NCBI GenBank assembly: GCA_947184155.2
Contig: CAMXCT020006201.1
Coordinates: 142,626 to 206,625, forward strand
DNA: 64,000 nucleotides
DNA from: Cladocopium goreaui
Lineage: Eukaryota; Sar; Dinophyceae; Suessiales; Symbiodiniaceae
Reading direction: 5' to 3'
Positions within the stretch are counted from its first letter, which is position 1. Every line of letters starts with the position of its first letter. This document shows positions 11,412 to 22,398 of the stretch, one piece after another. The position numbers and the translations under genes are program-made. Under the pieces are notes generated by a model. The model searched no databases. It had not been told where the DNA came from and worked only from the letters and a program-made list of their open reading frames with translations.

Positions 11412-12001
11412 GTATGTACATATCATACTCTAGTGTCCCCTACTTGGTGATTTCAAGCCTATTTGGGAGGATGGTTCCAATTGACTCATGTTTTTGTTGA
11501 GATGATTGAAACCACCAACCACTAGCCCTTAGAAATCCCCTTGTTGCTTCACAGCCTGATGGGTAAATAGGAGCCTGTCACTGGCTCACATACTCGTATC
11601 CTCCAAATGGCTTAAGGAAAATGTCCAGGAGCCTGTCACATTTGAATGTTCGACATGAACATGCCAACTAATTGTGAATGCAAGGCACAATCGTGGCGCA
11701 TCAGTATGATTCACATCAGTATGATTTGTAGTCACAGCAGTTTAACATGGCTTACCCAATGGTGGCATCCTGGTGTTGGTGACCTGGTTGATGGTTGGTC
11801 CTCATGGTGAAAGAAGGTCCCCTTCTTTCAGTTGTAAGTTGGTTTCGAAACCAATGTTAAAATATTCATATTCAATAGCCAAGCAAATATGTTTAAACAT
11901 ATATATACTATAATTTACAAAGATATCTAGACCCTACGTATGTTATAAGCCACCTTTGCACTCACGAGCTGGGATTGCAGGCACACTATCTCTCTACGCA
12001 G
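11412..12001. other. Intron, no internal feature
   Basis: Runs from GTATGTACAT to CTCTACGCAG. Contains repeated AGGAGCCTGTCAC blocks (about 11570-11640) but no element that I can classify. Confidence 0.4.
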
Positions 12002-12050
12002 GGAATGCGATCTCTTCAGCAGCCTCTTCCTGGAGACGCGGCTTCTCTCG
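12002..12050 (+). CDS. Candidate exon, unknown protein
   Basis: Acceptor CTACGCAG. Reads ECDLFSSLFLETRLLS. Enters in the phase left at 11411. The donor is taken as GTCCGG because this gives the phase 0 needed at 12561; the frame could run on to VRGPWGAMG before a TGA. Confidence 0.5.
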
Positions 12051-12560
12051 GTCCGGGGTCCCTGGGGAGCCATGGGATGAACTCCAGAAACATTGGTTGC
12101 AAATGAAGATGTCTAGCTCAGTGGATTCCGGAGATCCTAAAGCGACCGCGCAAAGTGTGTGTTTTTCTTTTAAATTCTTTTGATGGGAGCACCCCAGATG
12201 GATAGAACAATCAGTGGAACAGTTTCCCCCCGACAAAATGATGATGATTTCTTGGTTAAAATCACGAATCCCAGAATTGTTTGCAGGGCAAAAGTCAGGC
12301 AAAGTCCTGCAGATTGTTCAATTGAACTAATCCATTGAGCTTCCATTTGGTTTGGTTTTATAATACGTAAATGTTTAAATTATCTATGTTGGTTGGCTGA
12401 AACTAAATCCACATCTTTGTTACTTAGACATACTTAGACTATCAAGATTGTTGGTGAACTCTGCTGTTTTTATGGATTAAGTCCCATTTGTCCAAGTAAA
12501 TGCCTCCACTTTCCGGCTGACGTCTTAGTTTGAAGCTTCATATCTTCACTTCCGATGCAG

Positions 12561-12596
12561 GATCAACTCCACATTGCGCTCACGCAGTGTTGCGAG
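12561..12596 (+). CDS. Candidate exon, unknown protein
   Basis: Acceptor CCGATGCAG, donor GTTGCT. Reads DQLHIALTQCCE in phase 0 and joins AYVKARILDENL at 17232 without a phase break. Confidence 0.5.
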
Positions 12597-15500
12597 GTTG
12601 CTTTACAGGGAGGTGGCTAAAAATCTAAAGCCCAAAATAAATGAGTTGGCTTCTGTAAAGGGAGACATTACAGAAAACAACTGCTATTGTATTACTTCCC
12701 AAGTATTTGGGTTCTGAGACAAAAGGGACATAGAGGGAAAACTCTGGAGATCATGTGGTATACCTGCTAATAAAGCATGTACATATTGATACATAATTGC
12801 ATAATTCATTCATACCTGTCTAATTGTTTACTTGGGCCTGACTTATGGAGTGAAAGCCTGCTAAAAGCATAATCAGTGAAGCATCCTCAATTTCAACATT
12901 TGAATCCATTGCCAGGTTTTATTTCAAGATTTCGAAGCCAATTGGAAGGGGAACCATAGGATTGTTGTTTCGTTGCCATGTTTGAGACAACGCCAAGTAT
13001 GGCTAGAGTATGGAGTAGCCCCCAAAATGTAACCCAGCCCAGAAATGTTGGTGATTCACCATGATTTACCGACATAGCACAAACAAGGGACAGATTGACG
13101 GTTGATCTATGACTTGAATTCTTGGCTATGTGGAGGTTTCCTAAAACAGGGCTACCCCCAGTCATCATCCATGAAAAAAATGGGATTATCCATGAAATAA
13201 ACTATCCATTTTCCATCCAGTGGGGTACCACCATGACTATGGAAACCTCCATGTCATTATACAAAATAGACCACCAAACCAAGCCTTTGCCATCATAGAT
13301 ATTTCAAGTGCAGGACATCTTAGAAACAAACAAAGATATTTCTTGGACAAGAACCAATGTTCAGTTTGTTGCTTATATAAATATGGTATATATAATTATA
13401 CAGATACATCTCATTGTCTCCCATTATTTTCCAGGATGCCCCACTACATTCCGTATAAAGTGGGTACAATCATAAGCAACCCATTTGGGAATGGATTGTT
13501 TATACCACCTATAAAAATGGTGACTGGGGGATGGTTTATGAAATGGTGTGAACAACCACATTATTCATTATTGTTGTTGATTTATGAGATTGTTTGAACC
13601 ACATTATTCATTATTGTTGATGGTTTATGAAATTGTTTGAACCACATTTTTCATTGTGGTTGATGGTTTTTGAATTTGTTTTGAGCCACATTATTCATTG
13701 TTGTTGTTGGTTTATGAAATTGTGTGAGCGACATTATTCATTATTGTTGTTGGTTTATGAAATTGTTTGAACCACATTGTTCATTATTGTTGATGGTTTA
13801 TGAAATTGTTTGAACCACATTATTAATTATTGTTGATGGTTTATGAAATTGTTTGAACCACTTTATTCATTATTGTTGATGGTTTATGAAATTGTTTGAA
13901 CCACATTATTCATTATTGTTGTTGGTTTATGAAATTGTTTGAACCACATTTTTTTTGTGGTTGATGGTTTATGAACTTGTTTTGAACCACATCATTCATT
14001 ATTGTTGCTGGTTCATGAAATTGTTTGAACCACATTTTTCATTATTGTTGATGGTTTATGAAATTGTTTGAACCACATTTTTCATTGTGGTTGATGGTTT
14101 ATGAACTTGTTTTGAACCACATCATTCATTATTGCTGTTGGTTTTTGAAATTGTGTGAACCACATTATTCATTATTGTTGTTGGTTTATGAAATTATTTG
14201 AACCACATCATTCATTGTGGTTGATGGTTTATGAACTTGTTTTGAACCACATCATTCATTATTGTTGTTGGTTTATGAAATTGTTTGAACCACATTTTTA
14301 TTGTGGTTGATGGTTTATGAACTTGTTTTGAACCACATCATTCATTATTGTTGCTGGTTTATGAAATTGTTTGAACCACATTATTCATTATTGTTGATGG
14401 TTTATGAAATTGTTTGAACCACATTATTCATTATTGTTGTTGGTTTATGAAATTGTTTGAACCACATTTTTTATTGTGGTTGATGGTTTATGAACTTGTT
14501 TTGAGCCACATCATTCATTATTGTTGCTGGTTTTTGAACTTGTTTGAACCACATCATTCATTATTGTTGATGGTTTATGAAATTGTTTGAACCACATTTT
14601 TCATTGTGGTTGATGGTTTATGAACTTGTTTTGAACCACATCATTCATTATTGCTTTTGGTTTTTGAAATTGTGTGAACCACATTATTCATTATTGTTGT
14701 TGGTTTATGAAATTATTTGAACCACATCATTCATTGTGGTTGATGGTTTATGAACTTGTTTTGAACCACATCATTCATTATTGTTGTTGGTTTATGAAAT
14801 TGTTTGAACCACATTTTTATTGTGGTTGATGATTTATGAACTTGTTTTGAACCACATCATTCATTATTGTTGTTGGTTTATGAAATTGTTTGAACCACAT
14901 TTTTCATTATTGTTGATGGTTTATGAAATTGCTTGAACCACATTATTCATTATTGTTGTTGGTTTATGAAATTGTTTGAACCACATTATTCATTATTGTT
15001 GTTGGTTTATGAAATTGTTTGAACCACATTATTCATTATTGTTGATGGTTTATGAAATTGTTTGAACCACATTTTTCATTGTGTTTGATGGTTTTTGAAT
15101 TTGTTTTGAACCACATTATTCATTGTTGTTGGTTTATGAAATTGTTTGAACCACATTATTCATTATTGTTGATGGTTTATGAAATTGTTTGAACCACATT
15201 ATTCATTATTGTTGTTGGTTTATGAAATTGTTTGAACCACATTTTTTATTGTGGTTGATGGTTTATGAACTTGTTTTGAACCACATCATTCATTATTGTT
15301 GCTGGTTTATGAAATTGTTTGAACCACATTTTTCATTATTGTTGCTGGTTTATGAAATTGTTTGCACCACATTTTTGTCATTGTGGTTGATGGTTTATGA
15401 ACTTTTTTTGAACCACATCATTCATTATTGTTGTTGGTTTATGAAATTGTTTGAACCACATTATTTATTATTGTTGATGGTTTATGAAATTGTTTGAACC

Positions 15501-17231
15501 ACATTATTCATTATTGTTGATGGTTTATGAAATTGTTTGAACCACATTTTTCATTGTGGTTGATGGTTTATGAACTTGTTTTGAACCACATCATTCATTA
15601 TTGCTGATGATTTATGAAATTGTGTGAACCACATTTTTCATTATTGTTGATGGTTTATGAAATTGCTTGAACCACATTATTCATTATTGTTGTTGGTTTA
15701 TGAAATTGTTTGAACCACATTATTCATTATTGTTGTTGGTTTATGAAATTGTTTGAACCACATTATTCATTATTGTTGATGGTTTATGAAATTGTTTGAA
15801 CCACATTTTTCATTGTGTTTGATGGTTTTTGAATTTGTTTTGAACCACATTATTCATTGTTGTTGGTTTATGAAATTGTTTGAACCACATTATTCATTAT
15901 TGTTGATGGTTTATGAAATTGTTTGAACCACATTATTCATTATTGCTGTTGGTTTATGAAATTGTTTGAGCCACATTATTCATTATTGTTGATGGTTTAT
16001 GAAATTGTTTGAACCACATTTTTCATTATTGTTGATGGTTTTTGAATTTGTTTGAACCACATCATTCATTGTTGTATTGTTTGAACCACATTATTCATTA
16101 TTGTTGATGGTTTATGAAATTGTTTGAACCACATTATTCATTATTGTTGATGGTTTATGAATTTGTTTTGAACCACATGTTTCATTATTGTTGATGGTTT
16201 ATGAAATTGTTTGAACCACATTTTTCATTGTGGTTGATGGTTTATGAAATTGTTTGAACCACATCATTCATTATTGTTGTTGGTTTATGAAATTGTTTGA
16301 ACCACATTATTCATTATTGTTGTTGGTTTTTGAAATTGTTTGAACCACATTATTCATTATTGTTGTTGGTTTATGAAATTGTTTGAACCACATTTTTTAT
16401 TGTGGTTGATGGTTTATGAACTTGTTTTGAACCACATCATTCATTATTGTTGCTGGTTTATGAAATTGTTTGAACCACATCATTCATTATTGTTGTTGGT
16501 TTATGAAATTGTTTGAACCACATTATTCATTATTGTTGTTGGTTTATGAAATTGTTTGAACCACATTTTTTATTGTGGTTGATGGTTTATGAACTTGTTT
16601 TGAGCCACATTATTCATTATTGTTGATGGTTTATGAAATTGTTTGAACCACATTTTTCATTGTGGTTGATGGTTTTTGAATTTGTTTTGAACCACATTAT
16701 TCATTGTTGTTGTTGGTTTATGAAATTGTGTGAACCACATTATTCATTATTGTTGATGGTTTATGAAATTGTTTGAACCACATCATTCATTATTGTTGTT
16801 GGTTTATGAAATTGTTTGAACCACATTATTCATTATTGTTGTTGGTTTATGAAATTGTTTGAACCACATTATTCATTATTGTTGATGGTTTATGAATTTG
16901 TTTTGAACCACATTTTTCATTATTGTTGATGGTTTATGATATTGTTTGAACCACATTTTTCATTATTGCTGTTGGTTTATGAAATTGTTTGAACCACATT
17001 ATTCATTATTGTTGTTGGTTTATGAAATTGTTTGAACCACATTATTCATTATTGTTGATGGTTTATGGATTTGTTTTGAACCACATTTTTCATTATTGTT
17101 GATGGTTTTTGAAATTGTTTGAACCACATTGTTCATTATTGTTGTTGGTTTATGAAATTGTTTGAACCACATTTTTCATCGTTGGATGTGCCTCATTTTT
17201 CGTCACTTTGTCTCAGCATTGCACCTTCCAG
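12597..17231. other. 4.6-kb intron containing a satellite array
   Basis: Between two candidate exons in matching phase 0. The first kilobase is unremarkable. The rest is the 43-bp array listed separately. Confidence 0.4.
13537..17180. repeat. 43-bp tandem satellite, about 85 copies
   Basis: Units of about 43 bp: TTTATGAAATTGTTTGAACC, ACATTATTCATTATTGTTG, then ATGG or TTGG. Variants have GAACTTGTTTTGAA (44-45 bp) and TTTTTCATTGTGG. Blocks of several units recur as higher-order repeats (for example about 14,070-14,300 and 14,590-14,800). The open frame over part of it (15.2-15.5 kb) is a by-product of the period. Confidence 0.95.
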
Positions 17232-17291
17232 GCCTACGTCAAGGCACGGATTCTGGATGAGAACCTGTTGAAGAGCCTGGAAACACCTGAG
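17232..17291 (+). CDS. Candidate exon, unknown protein
   Basis: Acceptor CACCTTCCAG. Reads AYVKARILDENLLKSLETPE. I place the donor at the non-canonical GCGCCG because the phase then joins 17551; a GT donor at about 17,331 (AG|GTTCCG) would add a basic stretch. Confidence 0.5.
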
Positions 17292-17356
17292 GCGCCGTGG
17301 GGGAGGCTCAGGGGGTTTTCAAGGCGCAGGTTCCGGGATGCCCAAAACTTGAAATT

Positions 17357-17471
17357 TAGCCTCTGGTAATTTAACATAGCTATGGAAAATGGACCATTTA
17401 TAGATCATTTACCTTTTACCCTTATTAAACTTTGTAATTTTGTCATAGCTATGTTAGTTTACCAGAGGGTA
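17357..17471. mobile_element. TIR element copy 7
   Basis: TAGCCTCTGGTAATTTAACA to TAGTTTACCAGAGGGTA with TA flanks. In the phase of the exon before it, using its TIR splice sites would create TGA, so here the element lies inside a larger intron. Confidence 0.75.
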
Positions 17472-17550
17472 TACAATTAATAACATGATTTAATCTGGGA
17501 CCATCCAAGATTGCTGTTCAGTCATCATTGGATCTTTAACTTGAGTTCAG

Positions 17551-17575
17551 CAACAGGAGTCGGGAAAACTGACCG
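17551..17575 (+). CDS. Candidate micro-exon
   Basis: Acceptor GAGTTCAG, donor G|GTGAAC. Reads QQESGKLT. In another phase it would read TGVGKTD, but exon phases on both sides support the first reading. Confidence 0.4.
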
Positions 17576-17838
17576 GTGAACGGCATATGAACTCATGGAA
17601 TCACTATCCAACTACAAGATCACTTGTTTTTGACAGGATGTCTAGTATGAGTCACGAAATGGATGATATATGATGATATCAACCAATCAAACATGGGATA
17701 TGAAGCAACAGTATCGGGGATAGACCTAGCATGTGGATCCATCTAAATACGAGTCAAGATTGACTGACTGCTTTCCCTCTTGAAAGAATCTGTCCATTTG
17801 AGAATGAGAAAGCCTCATAGTTTTGGTTCATTTTGATT

Positions 17839-17945
17839 TACCCTCTGGTTATTTAACATAGCCATGGAAAATGGCCCATTTATAGATGGTTTACCTATTC
17901 AAAATGGTGATTTTCCATGGTTATGTTAAATAACCAGATGTGGTA
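17839..17945. mobile_element. TIR element copy 8
   Basis: TACCCTCTGGTTATTTAACA to TTAAATAACCAGATGTGGTA, TA flanks. Intronic, about 55 bp upstream of the exon at 18000. Confidence 0.75.
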
Positions 17946-17999
17946 ACCCCTGATTGCCGCTAAATCAAGCTATGTTTCTTGCTGCTCTCCCAATTTCAG

Positions 18000-18053
18000 T
18001 GGAGAGCTTTCCGGGCCACCTCCGGAAGGTGTTTTCCTCGTTGCAAAAAATCA
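18000..18053 (+). CDS. Candidate exon, unknown protein
   Basis: Acceptor CCAATTTCAG, donor A|GTAGTC. Reads ESFPGHLRKVFSSLQKI. Enters in the phase left at 17575. A second open frame (GELSGPPPEG) does not fit the phase. Confidence 0.55.
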
Positions 18054-18273
18054 GTAGTCCCATAGCTGGATTGCTTTTCACTTGAACATCTGGAAACCTT
18101 ATGAAGTAGATACCCATTTTGAGCAAAGATGAACAAAGTCAAGTAGGAATACGTCCCCTCCCGGCCTGCCTTGTCAGGTGTATTACAAATTTGTGTCGTT
18201 CGTGTCACAACATTATATATAATATATATATACTGTATATATATATATTATTTGTTAAATCCACTATTTGCAG

Positions 18274-18321
18274 GTGAAACTGTTAATGACAATTTCAATT
18301 TTTGGCGGATTCTAACCCAGC
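18274..18321 (+). CDS. Candidate exon, unknown protein
   Basis: Acceptor CTATTTGCAG, donor C|GTGAAC. Reads ETVNDNFNFWRILTQ. Phase matches the exon at 18000. The frame stays open to TAA at 18,362, so the donor could lie later. Confidence 0.5.
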
Positions 18322-18568
18322 GTGAACATAATTTTGCTAGTACACTAATATCTATGATGTGTTAACCCCGCCTCGTATTTTCGCATTGTTTATCAATTGT
18401 TACCTTATATCACTTACCGATGATTTCCCATAGTGTTGACCCGTAATGAGAAACCCATTCATCCCTGATTTACCAAGTATTTTTCTTGATGCAAAACCAA
18501 ACAAAAACGCTCAGAATTCCAAACATATCAACAACAGATCATTATTTTACCCATGATGTACATGTTAC

Positions 18569-18602
<34 letters not shown>

Positions 18603-18657
18603 GTGAACATACCCATCATTAAGCCATGTTTTTGTCGTGACCCATCAGATTTTCCAG

Positions 18658-18723
18658 GAGGTGCCTGAGGGCGGCCACGTCTTCGTCCGTTGGTCGCTGC
18701 CGGACTTGCGCGCCACCGCGGAG
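18658..18723 (+). CDS. Candidate exon, unknown protein
   Basis: Acceptor ATTTTCCAG, donor GTGTGC. Reads EVPEGGHVFVRWSLPDLRAT then AE. Clearly GC-rich against an AT-rich background. If the donor is not used it would end five residues later at TAA. Ends in phase 0, as 19913 needs. Confidence 0.55.
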
Positions 18724-18787
18724 GTGTGCCAGCTATAAACATGGTGATTTCGGGGAAGGTTTATTACATTGTTTTAGCCACATTATA

Positions 18788-18926
18788 CTGCTTGGTGGTT
18801 GGCTGTCCGAAAACGTGGGAAAACGTGGTGTTTTGGAATATGTTTTATTGTTCCATAATATATGGGAATAATGATCCCAGATGACTTTCATATTTTTCAG
18901 AGGGGTTGAAACCACCAACCAGTATA
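18788..18926. mobile_element. Second MITE-like family, copy 1
   Basis: Begins CTGCTTGGTGGTTGG and ends AACCACCAACCAGTATATG, with an inner block (CCATAATATATGGGAATAAT, CATATTTTTCAGAGGGG) shared with copies at 56.16 and 62.93 kb. Confidence 0.55.
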
Positions 18927-18929
18927 TGT

Positions 18930-19560
18930 TTTATCTACGATAACTTAGAATCTATATATGAATCTATATGCATGTATATAATCTACAGAATATAGATTTA
19001 TAATCTGAATGTTTGTATATATTATTTTGATGATTGAGTATTGTTATTACTATTATATCTATATCAAGTATAGCCAGTGTTATTGTGTTTTATTCATGTA
19101 CATATAGGTATAGTAAGTTTAGTATATCATAATATATTTGGAGAAAAATAGTTAAACATACTAACACTATATAGACTAACATTGATGTTAGATCCAATAA
19201 CTATTAGTGTGATTAATAATATATGAATGTGTCTAAGTTTAATATATATATATACACATACATACATATAGTAATGAGCATGACAATCATGACAATAGTA
19301 ATAGAAAACATAGTAATGCTAATAGTAATAATATATGTATACAGATTAATGCATGATATTTTGTGTGTTATATATGTACATAATTGTATGATATGTGTCT
19401 AATATACATATAGTATCATATAGTTATATTACATAGACACTTATATATATGTATATATATACTGTCAGTATGACACTCTGAATGATATTGCATTTGGGTG
19501 AGCTATAATTTCAAAGATACATACACATACAGTCTATATCAGAATTGGACCTTCAAATGA
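18930..19560. other. AT-rich spacer with microsatellites
   Basis: Long run of AT-rich sequence with scattered TATATA; no exon or RNA gene seen. Confidence 0.5.
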
Positions 19561-19912
19561 CATGCCCAGACAAATGGACAGGTCAATACAATAGAGAAAA
19601 TTGCTGATTTTGTGGGTCGTTTGGCACAGCCATAACCGTATATTTGAAATATATTATCATTTGTAAGGATGATTGGCTAAACATCAGCATTTATATCAGC
19701 CATGGATAAACATCAACAAGTTGATTCCCTTGGGATTACCATAATATGTAGATGGCTAAACCTTCAGAGACCTCCTCCAAAAGTGATTGTGAGGCAGGTT
19801 TTGAGGGTTGAAACACCTCCTTCAGTGTTTGGAACTGCCAGGTATATAAGTACAATTGACCTTCCTTTATCATATTATATATATACACACATAGTTGATC
19901 GTGATATGGCAG

Positions 19913-20027
19913 GAGCAGGTTGCTTGTTTCCGATTGGACATAGGGTACGAATTGCAAATGGCAATTGATTGGAATGATCTCTTGTGGCCTGTATTTCTGA
20001 CCAAGACATGGCAGTTTCTTTGCGTCG
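19913..20027 (+). CDS. Candidate exon, unknown protein
   Basis: Acceptor GATATGGCAG, strong donor G|GTGAGG. Reads EQVACFRLD, IGYELQMAIDWNDLLWPVFL, then TKTWQFLCV; other frames are closed. One of the most convincing exons in the window. The single base left joins GG at 20138 to give Gly. Confidence 0.65.
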
Positions 20028-20037
20028 GTGAGGATGT

Positions 20038-20141
20038 TACCCTCTGGTAAACTAACATAACTATGGAAAATCACCATTTTTAATGGGAAAACTCACTATA
20101 AATGACCATATTCAATAGCTATGTTAAATTACCAGAGGGTA
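20038..20141. mobile_element. TIR element copy 9 (introner-like)
   Basis: Near-consensus copy, TACCCTCTGGTAAACTAACA to TTAAATTACCAGAGGGTA, TA flanks. The intron 20028-20137 is this element plus ten bases on the left. The donor lies just outside it and the acceptor is ACCAGAG in its right TIR. Confidence 0.8.
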
Positions 20142-20218
20142 CATCAACATCCCATTTGCTCCCCATGTCAGACTGTTTGGTGGAACTCTTCCGCAGTTGA
20201 GTGGCCACACAGCTAAAG
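20138..20218 (+). CDS. Candidate exon, unknown protein
   Basis: Follows the acceptor ACCAGAG. Reads YINIPFAPHVRLFGGTLPQL then SGHTAK. Donor G|GTGAAG. The frame stays open beyond (GEAGGHAKSTSRKLD), so the 3' limit could be later. Confidence 0.6.
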
Positions 20219-20439
20219 GTGAAGCTGGAGGGCATGCTAAATCCACAAGCCGCAAGCTGGATTGCTGCGTAGAAGACCAACATTCCTATATTATTAAAAA
20301 TATACAGTATCTCAAGAGATCCCAGATTCCAATACATCCCAACTCACATATATATATATATAATTATATGTGTACACACTAGTATACACTATAAAATACA
20401 CATACACAGATATCAATTGATATAAATATATGATAACAT

Positions 20440-20520
20440 AGGATAATATATATATATATATACATATACATATACGTATATATATATATACACATATATA
20501 TATGTTGATGCCATTATATA
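20440..20520. repeat. TA/CATATA microsatellite
   Basis: Runs of (TA)n and (CATATA)n in the intron between the exons at 20138 and 20599. Confidence 0.8.
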
Positions 20521-20598
20521 CCATAATATATGAATGTATTCCAGATATCCCATTGTATCCCCAGTATATCCCGACATCGCACGTCCAAGCCAGGCCAG

Positions 20599-20750
20599 CG
20601 AAGTTTCTGAGTCTAAACCCCCCACGGCTGTGTTGGGGGCCACGCGGCCAGGGGGTCATGGCAGCCATGGAACCCCATGAAATCCTCACCTGGGAGCTGG
20701 AATTTACGAAATTTATGATGGAAATTATGAATGTTCTTCCCGCAAACATG
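20599..20750 (+). CDS. Candidate exon, unknown protein
   Basis: Acceptor CAGGCCAG, donor GTATAT. Fifty codons: KFLSLNPPRLCWGPRGQG, VMAAM, EPHEILTWELEFTKFMMEIM, then NVLPANM. Phase fits 20218 and leaves phase 0. A competing frame (ASEVSESKPPTAVLGATR) is open for the first half only. Confidence 0.55.
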
Positions 20751-20769
20751 GTATATAAGGGTGTAATAT

Positions 20770-20813
20770 ATATATATATATACATGCATACATACATACA
20801 TACATACATACAC

Positions 20814-20856
<43 letters not shown>

Positions 20857-20915
20857 CACATACACATATACATATACATACATATACATATACATATGTT
20901 ACACATATATATATA
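20770..20915. repeat. CATA/CATATA microsatellite
   Basis: Perfect (CATA)n passing into (CATATA)n. Histidine-Tyr and Met-Cys frames over it are artefacts. Confidence 0.95.
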
Positions 20916-21116
20916 TTATGATGTTGATTTTTTGTTGCTTCGTTTTGCGAATCTTCAACAAGATACTTATATAGACTTGTGTTTTCCCTGTTGCAATATT
21001 GCTAGCATGTTTTTGATGTTCCCACTTATGAGCGGGAGGATGATCTCCAATTAACAACATCTTTGAATGGGTTTAAGCCCGGGGGTATAATTACGTGTGT
21101 CGTCATGAACATCCAG

Positions 21117-21152
21117 GGCCCAACATTTAGCTGTGAACAACAACATTCAGCC
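21117..21152 (+). CDS. Candidate exon, unknown protein
   Basis: Acceptor ACATCCAG, strong donor GTAGGT. Reads GPTFSCEQQHSA, phase 0 in and out, consistent with the exons at 20599 and 22099. Confidence 0.45.
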
Positions 21153-22098
21153 GTAGGTTGACAATTACAATCTGCAGGTTTCATGAATTTGGTGGGCGCT
21201 TAATATGTACCATACTTACGTGAAGTTTCTCTTCGAATACAGTTCTCCTCTTGCGTTTTAACACAGACAGTTGTGGAAAATCATCAGTTTGTGATCAACC
21301 ATAAATGGACCACAAATGGGCTGTTTTCTATTAAGTTACCAGAGGGTGCCCATATTTGCTTGACAGGGGTGCCTAGGGATAACTTGAATATCTGTATGGT
21401 TAAATAATGTTAAATAATGTCAAGTGAGGATTAATAATGCCCTCCCGATTAATCAACAGCAACTGCCCAAAAAAAAAATGTAATTTAAAAACAGGTGGTC
21501 CCCCCAGATTAATAATTTTTTTGGCCTACCCCCCATTAATCAACAACCACTTCGGAAATCCATTTTTTATCCAACATTTTTTATTTCCAATTCTATTTAT
21601 TTCCAATTGTTTTTTACCTTTTTTTAATCATCATTGTTATACTTCAGGTTTAAGTTGATCATTGAAAATTTCAAAAAACAACTATTCCCCAAATGATCGA
21701 TTTCTAATTAAAATATTTATAAAAAACATCAGTTTGGATAGCTCCCAAAGGGTACCCCCCATGAGCCCATGTCCCCCAGTAATAATAACCATGGTTTGCC
21801 CCTGATTAATCAACCACCTTTCTGATCCATGAAATTTTAACAAATCCAATGGAATTCTATTAAGATCTAATTGACGTAAGCCATATCCAAAGTTTTATGG
21901 TTCAGAGTTGCTTATTATTAAGGGGCGATCAAGAAAACCAGTCAGAAGGTACCTCCCTACCTTCTGGGGGGGGAGTTTATTAATCCGGTGTTGGCATTAC
22001 ATGTAAATACCTACGTGAGGTTTCTCTACGGATAGATTTAAGAGTTGTTTTTTTTTTAATGTTTTTTTGCACCTCACCTCTCCCTGAGACCGGCTCAG
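21153..22098. other. Intron with a partial TIR element
   Basis: Contains a right-half remnant of the TIR element (about 21272-21347, ending TTACCAGAGGGTG), and repeated C-rich blocks of the type ATTAATCAACAACC. No exon is supported. Confidence 0.45.
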
Positions 22099-22172
22099 GT
22101 GTACGTCTTTGCTGGTCTTTTTGTGCCCGCTGGCTTGGAACCCAGGGGATGCAGGGGCCCGGGTTGGCACAG
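22099..22172 (+). CDS. Candidate exon, unknown protein
   Basis: Acceptor CCGGCTCAG. Reads VYVFAGLFVPAGLEPRG then CRGPGWH. The start resembles a kelch-type strand (VYVFxG), but one repeat is too little to call. The donor is taken as GC (AG|GCTCAA) because it fits the next exon; GT donors further on are alternatives. Confidence 0.45.
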
Positions 22173-22285
22173 GCTCAACGTCTCCAAATGTGGCAAAAAA
22201 AAATCACAAAAAATATCACTAGTAGTATCAGATTTTTCCAAATTTGACCATTTGACAGAGTGTCTTTCTCCCAGCCATCACTAAG

Positions 22286-22398
22286 GGTGAAGAAGAGCCT
22301 AGGCCTTTGTTGGCGCGCTGATGCCTCAGATGCCTCAGATGCCAGAGCTGGGATTCCAACGGAATTAACACATGGAATTGATGGCAAGATTATTTTTC
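22286..22398 (+). CDS. Candidate exon, unknown protein
   Basis: Acceptor ATCACTAAG, donor C|GTAGGA. Reads VKKSLGLCWRA, then a DAS-DAS-DAR mini-repeat (GATGCCTCA units), then AGIPTELTHGIDGKIIF. Phase fits a GC donor at 22173. Confidence 0.4.

Larger units (their letters stand above)
3256..22398 (+). other. Putative long intron-rich gene or genes (exon chain)
   Basis: About 30 short open segments on the + strand, each behind a pyrimidine-AG and ending at a GT-type donor, read into one another with matching phase over several long stretches: 3256 to 6872-7059; 10882 to 11411 and 12002; 12561 to 18321; 18658 to 22398. Reading them in other frames usually hits stops. The joined protein shows mixed hydrophilic and helical character with no motif I can name. 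Introns run from about 90 bp to 4.6 kb. Some phase links are missing around 7-10 kb, so exons are missed or more than one gene is present. A transcript would settle it. Confidence 0.5.

Noticed and set aside
13537-17180. CRISPR-like array
   Set aside because: Units follow each other directly without unique spacers; it is a satellite in eukaryotic-type DNA.
17357-17471. Copy 7 as a complete intron
   Set aside because: In the phase of the preceding exon its TIR splice sites create TGA at the junction.
17551-17575. P-loop (TGVGKT) exon
   Set aside because: That reading needs a phase that fits neither neighbouring exon.
19913-20218. B9-domain (ciliary) protein
   Set aside because: WP...GYINIP loosely recalls the B9 motif, but the spacing is too short and GYG and the PG pair are missing.
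22099-22398. Kelch-repeat protein
   Set aside because: One VYVFxG strand and one GIDGKIIF strand are suggestive, but no full repeat with paired glycines can be read.
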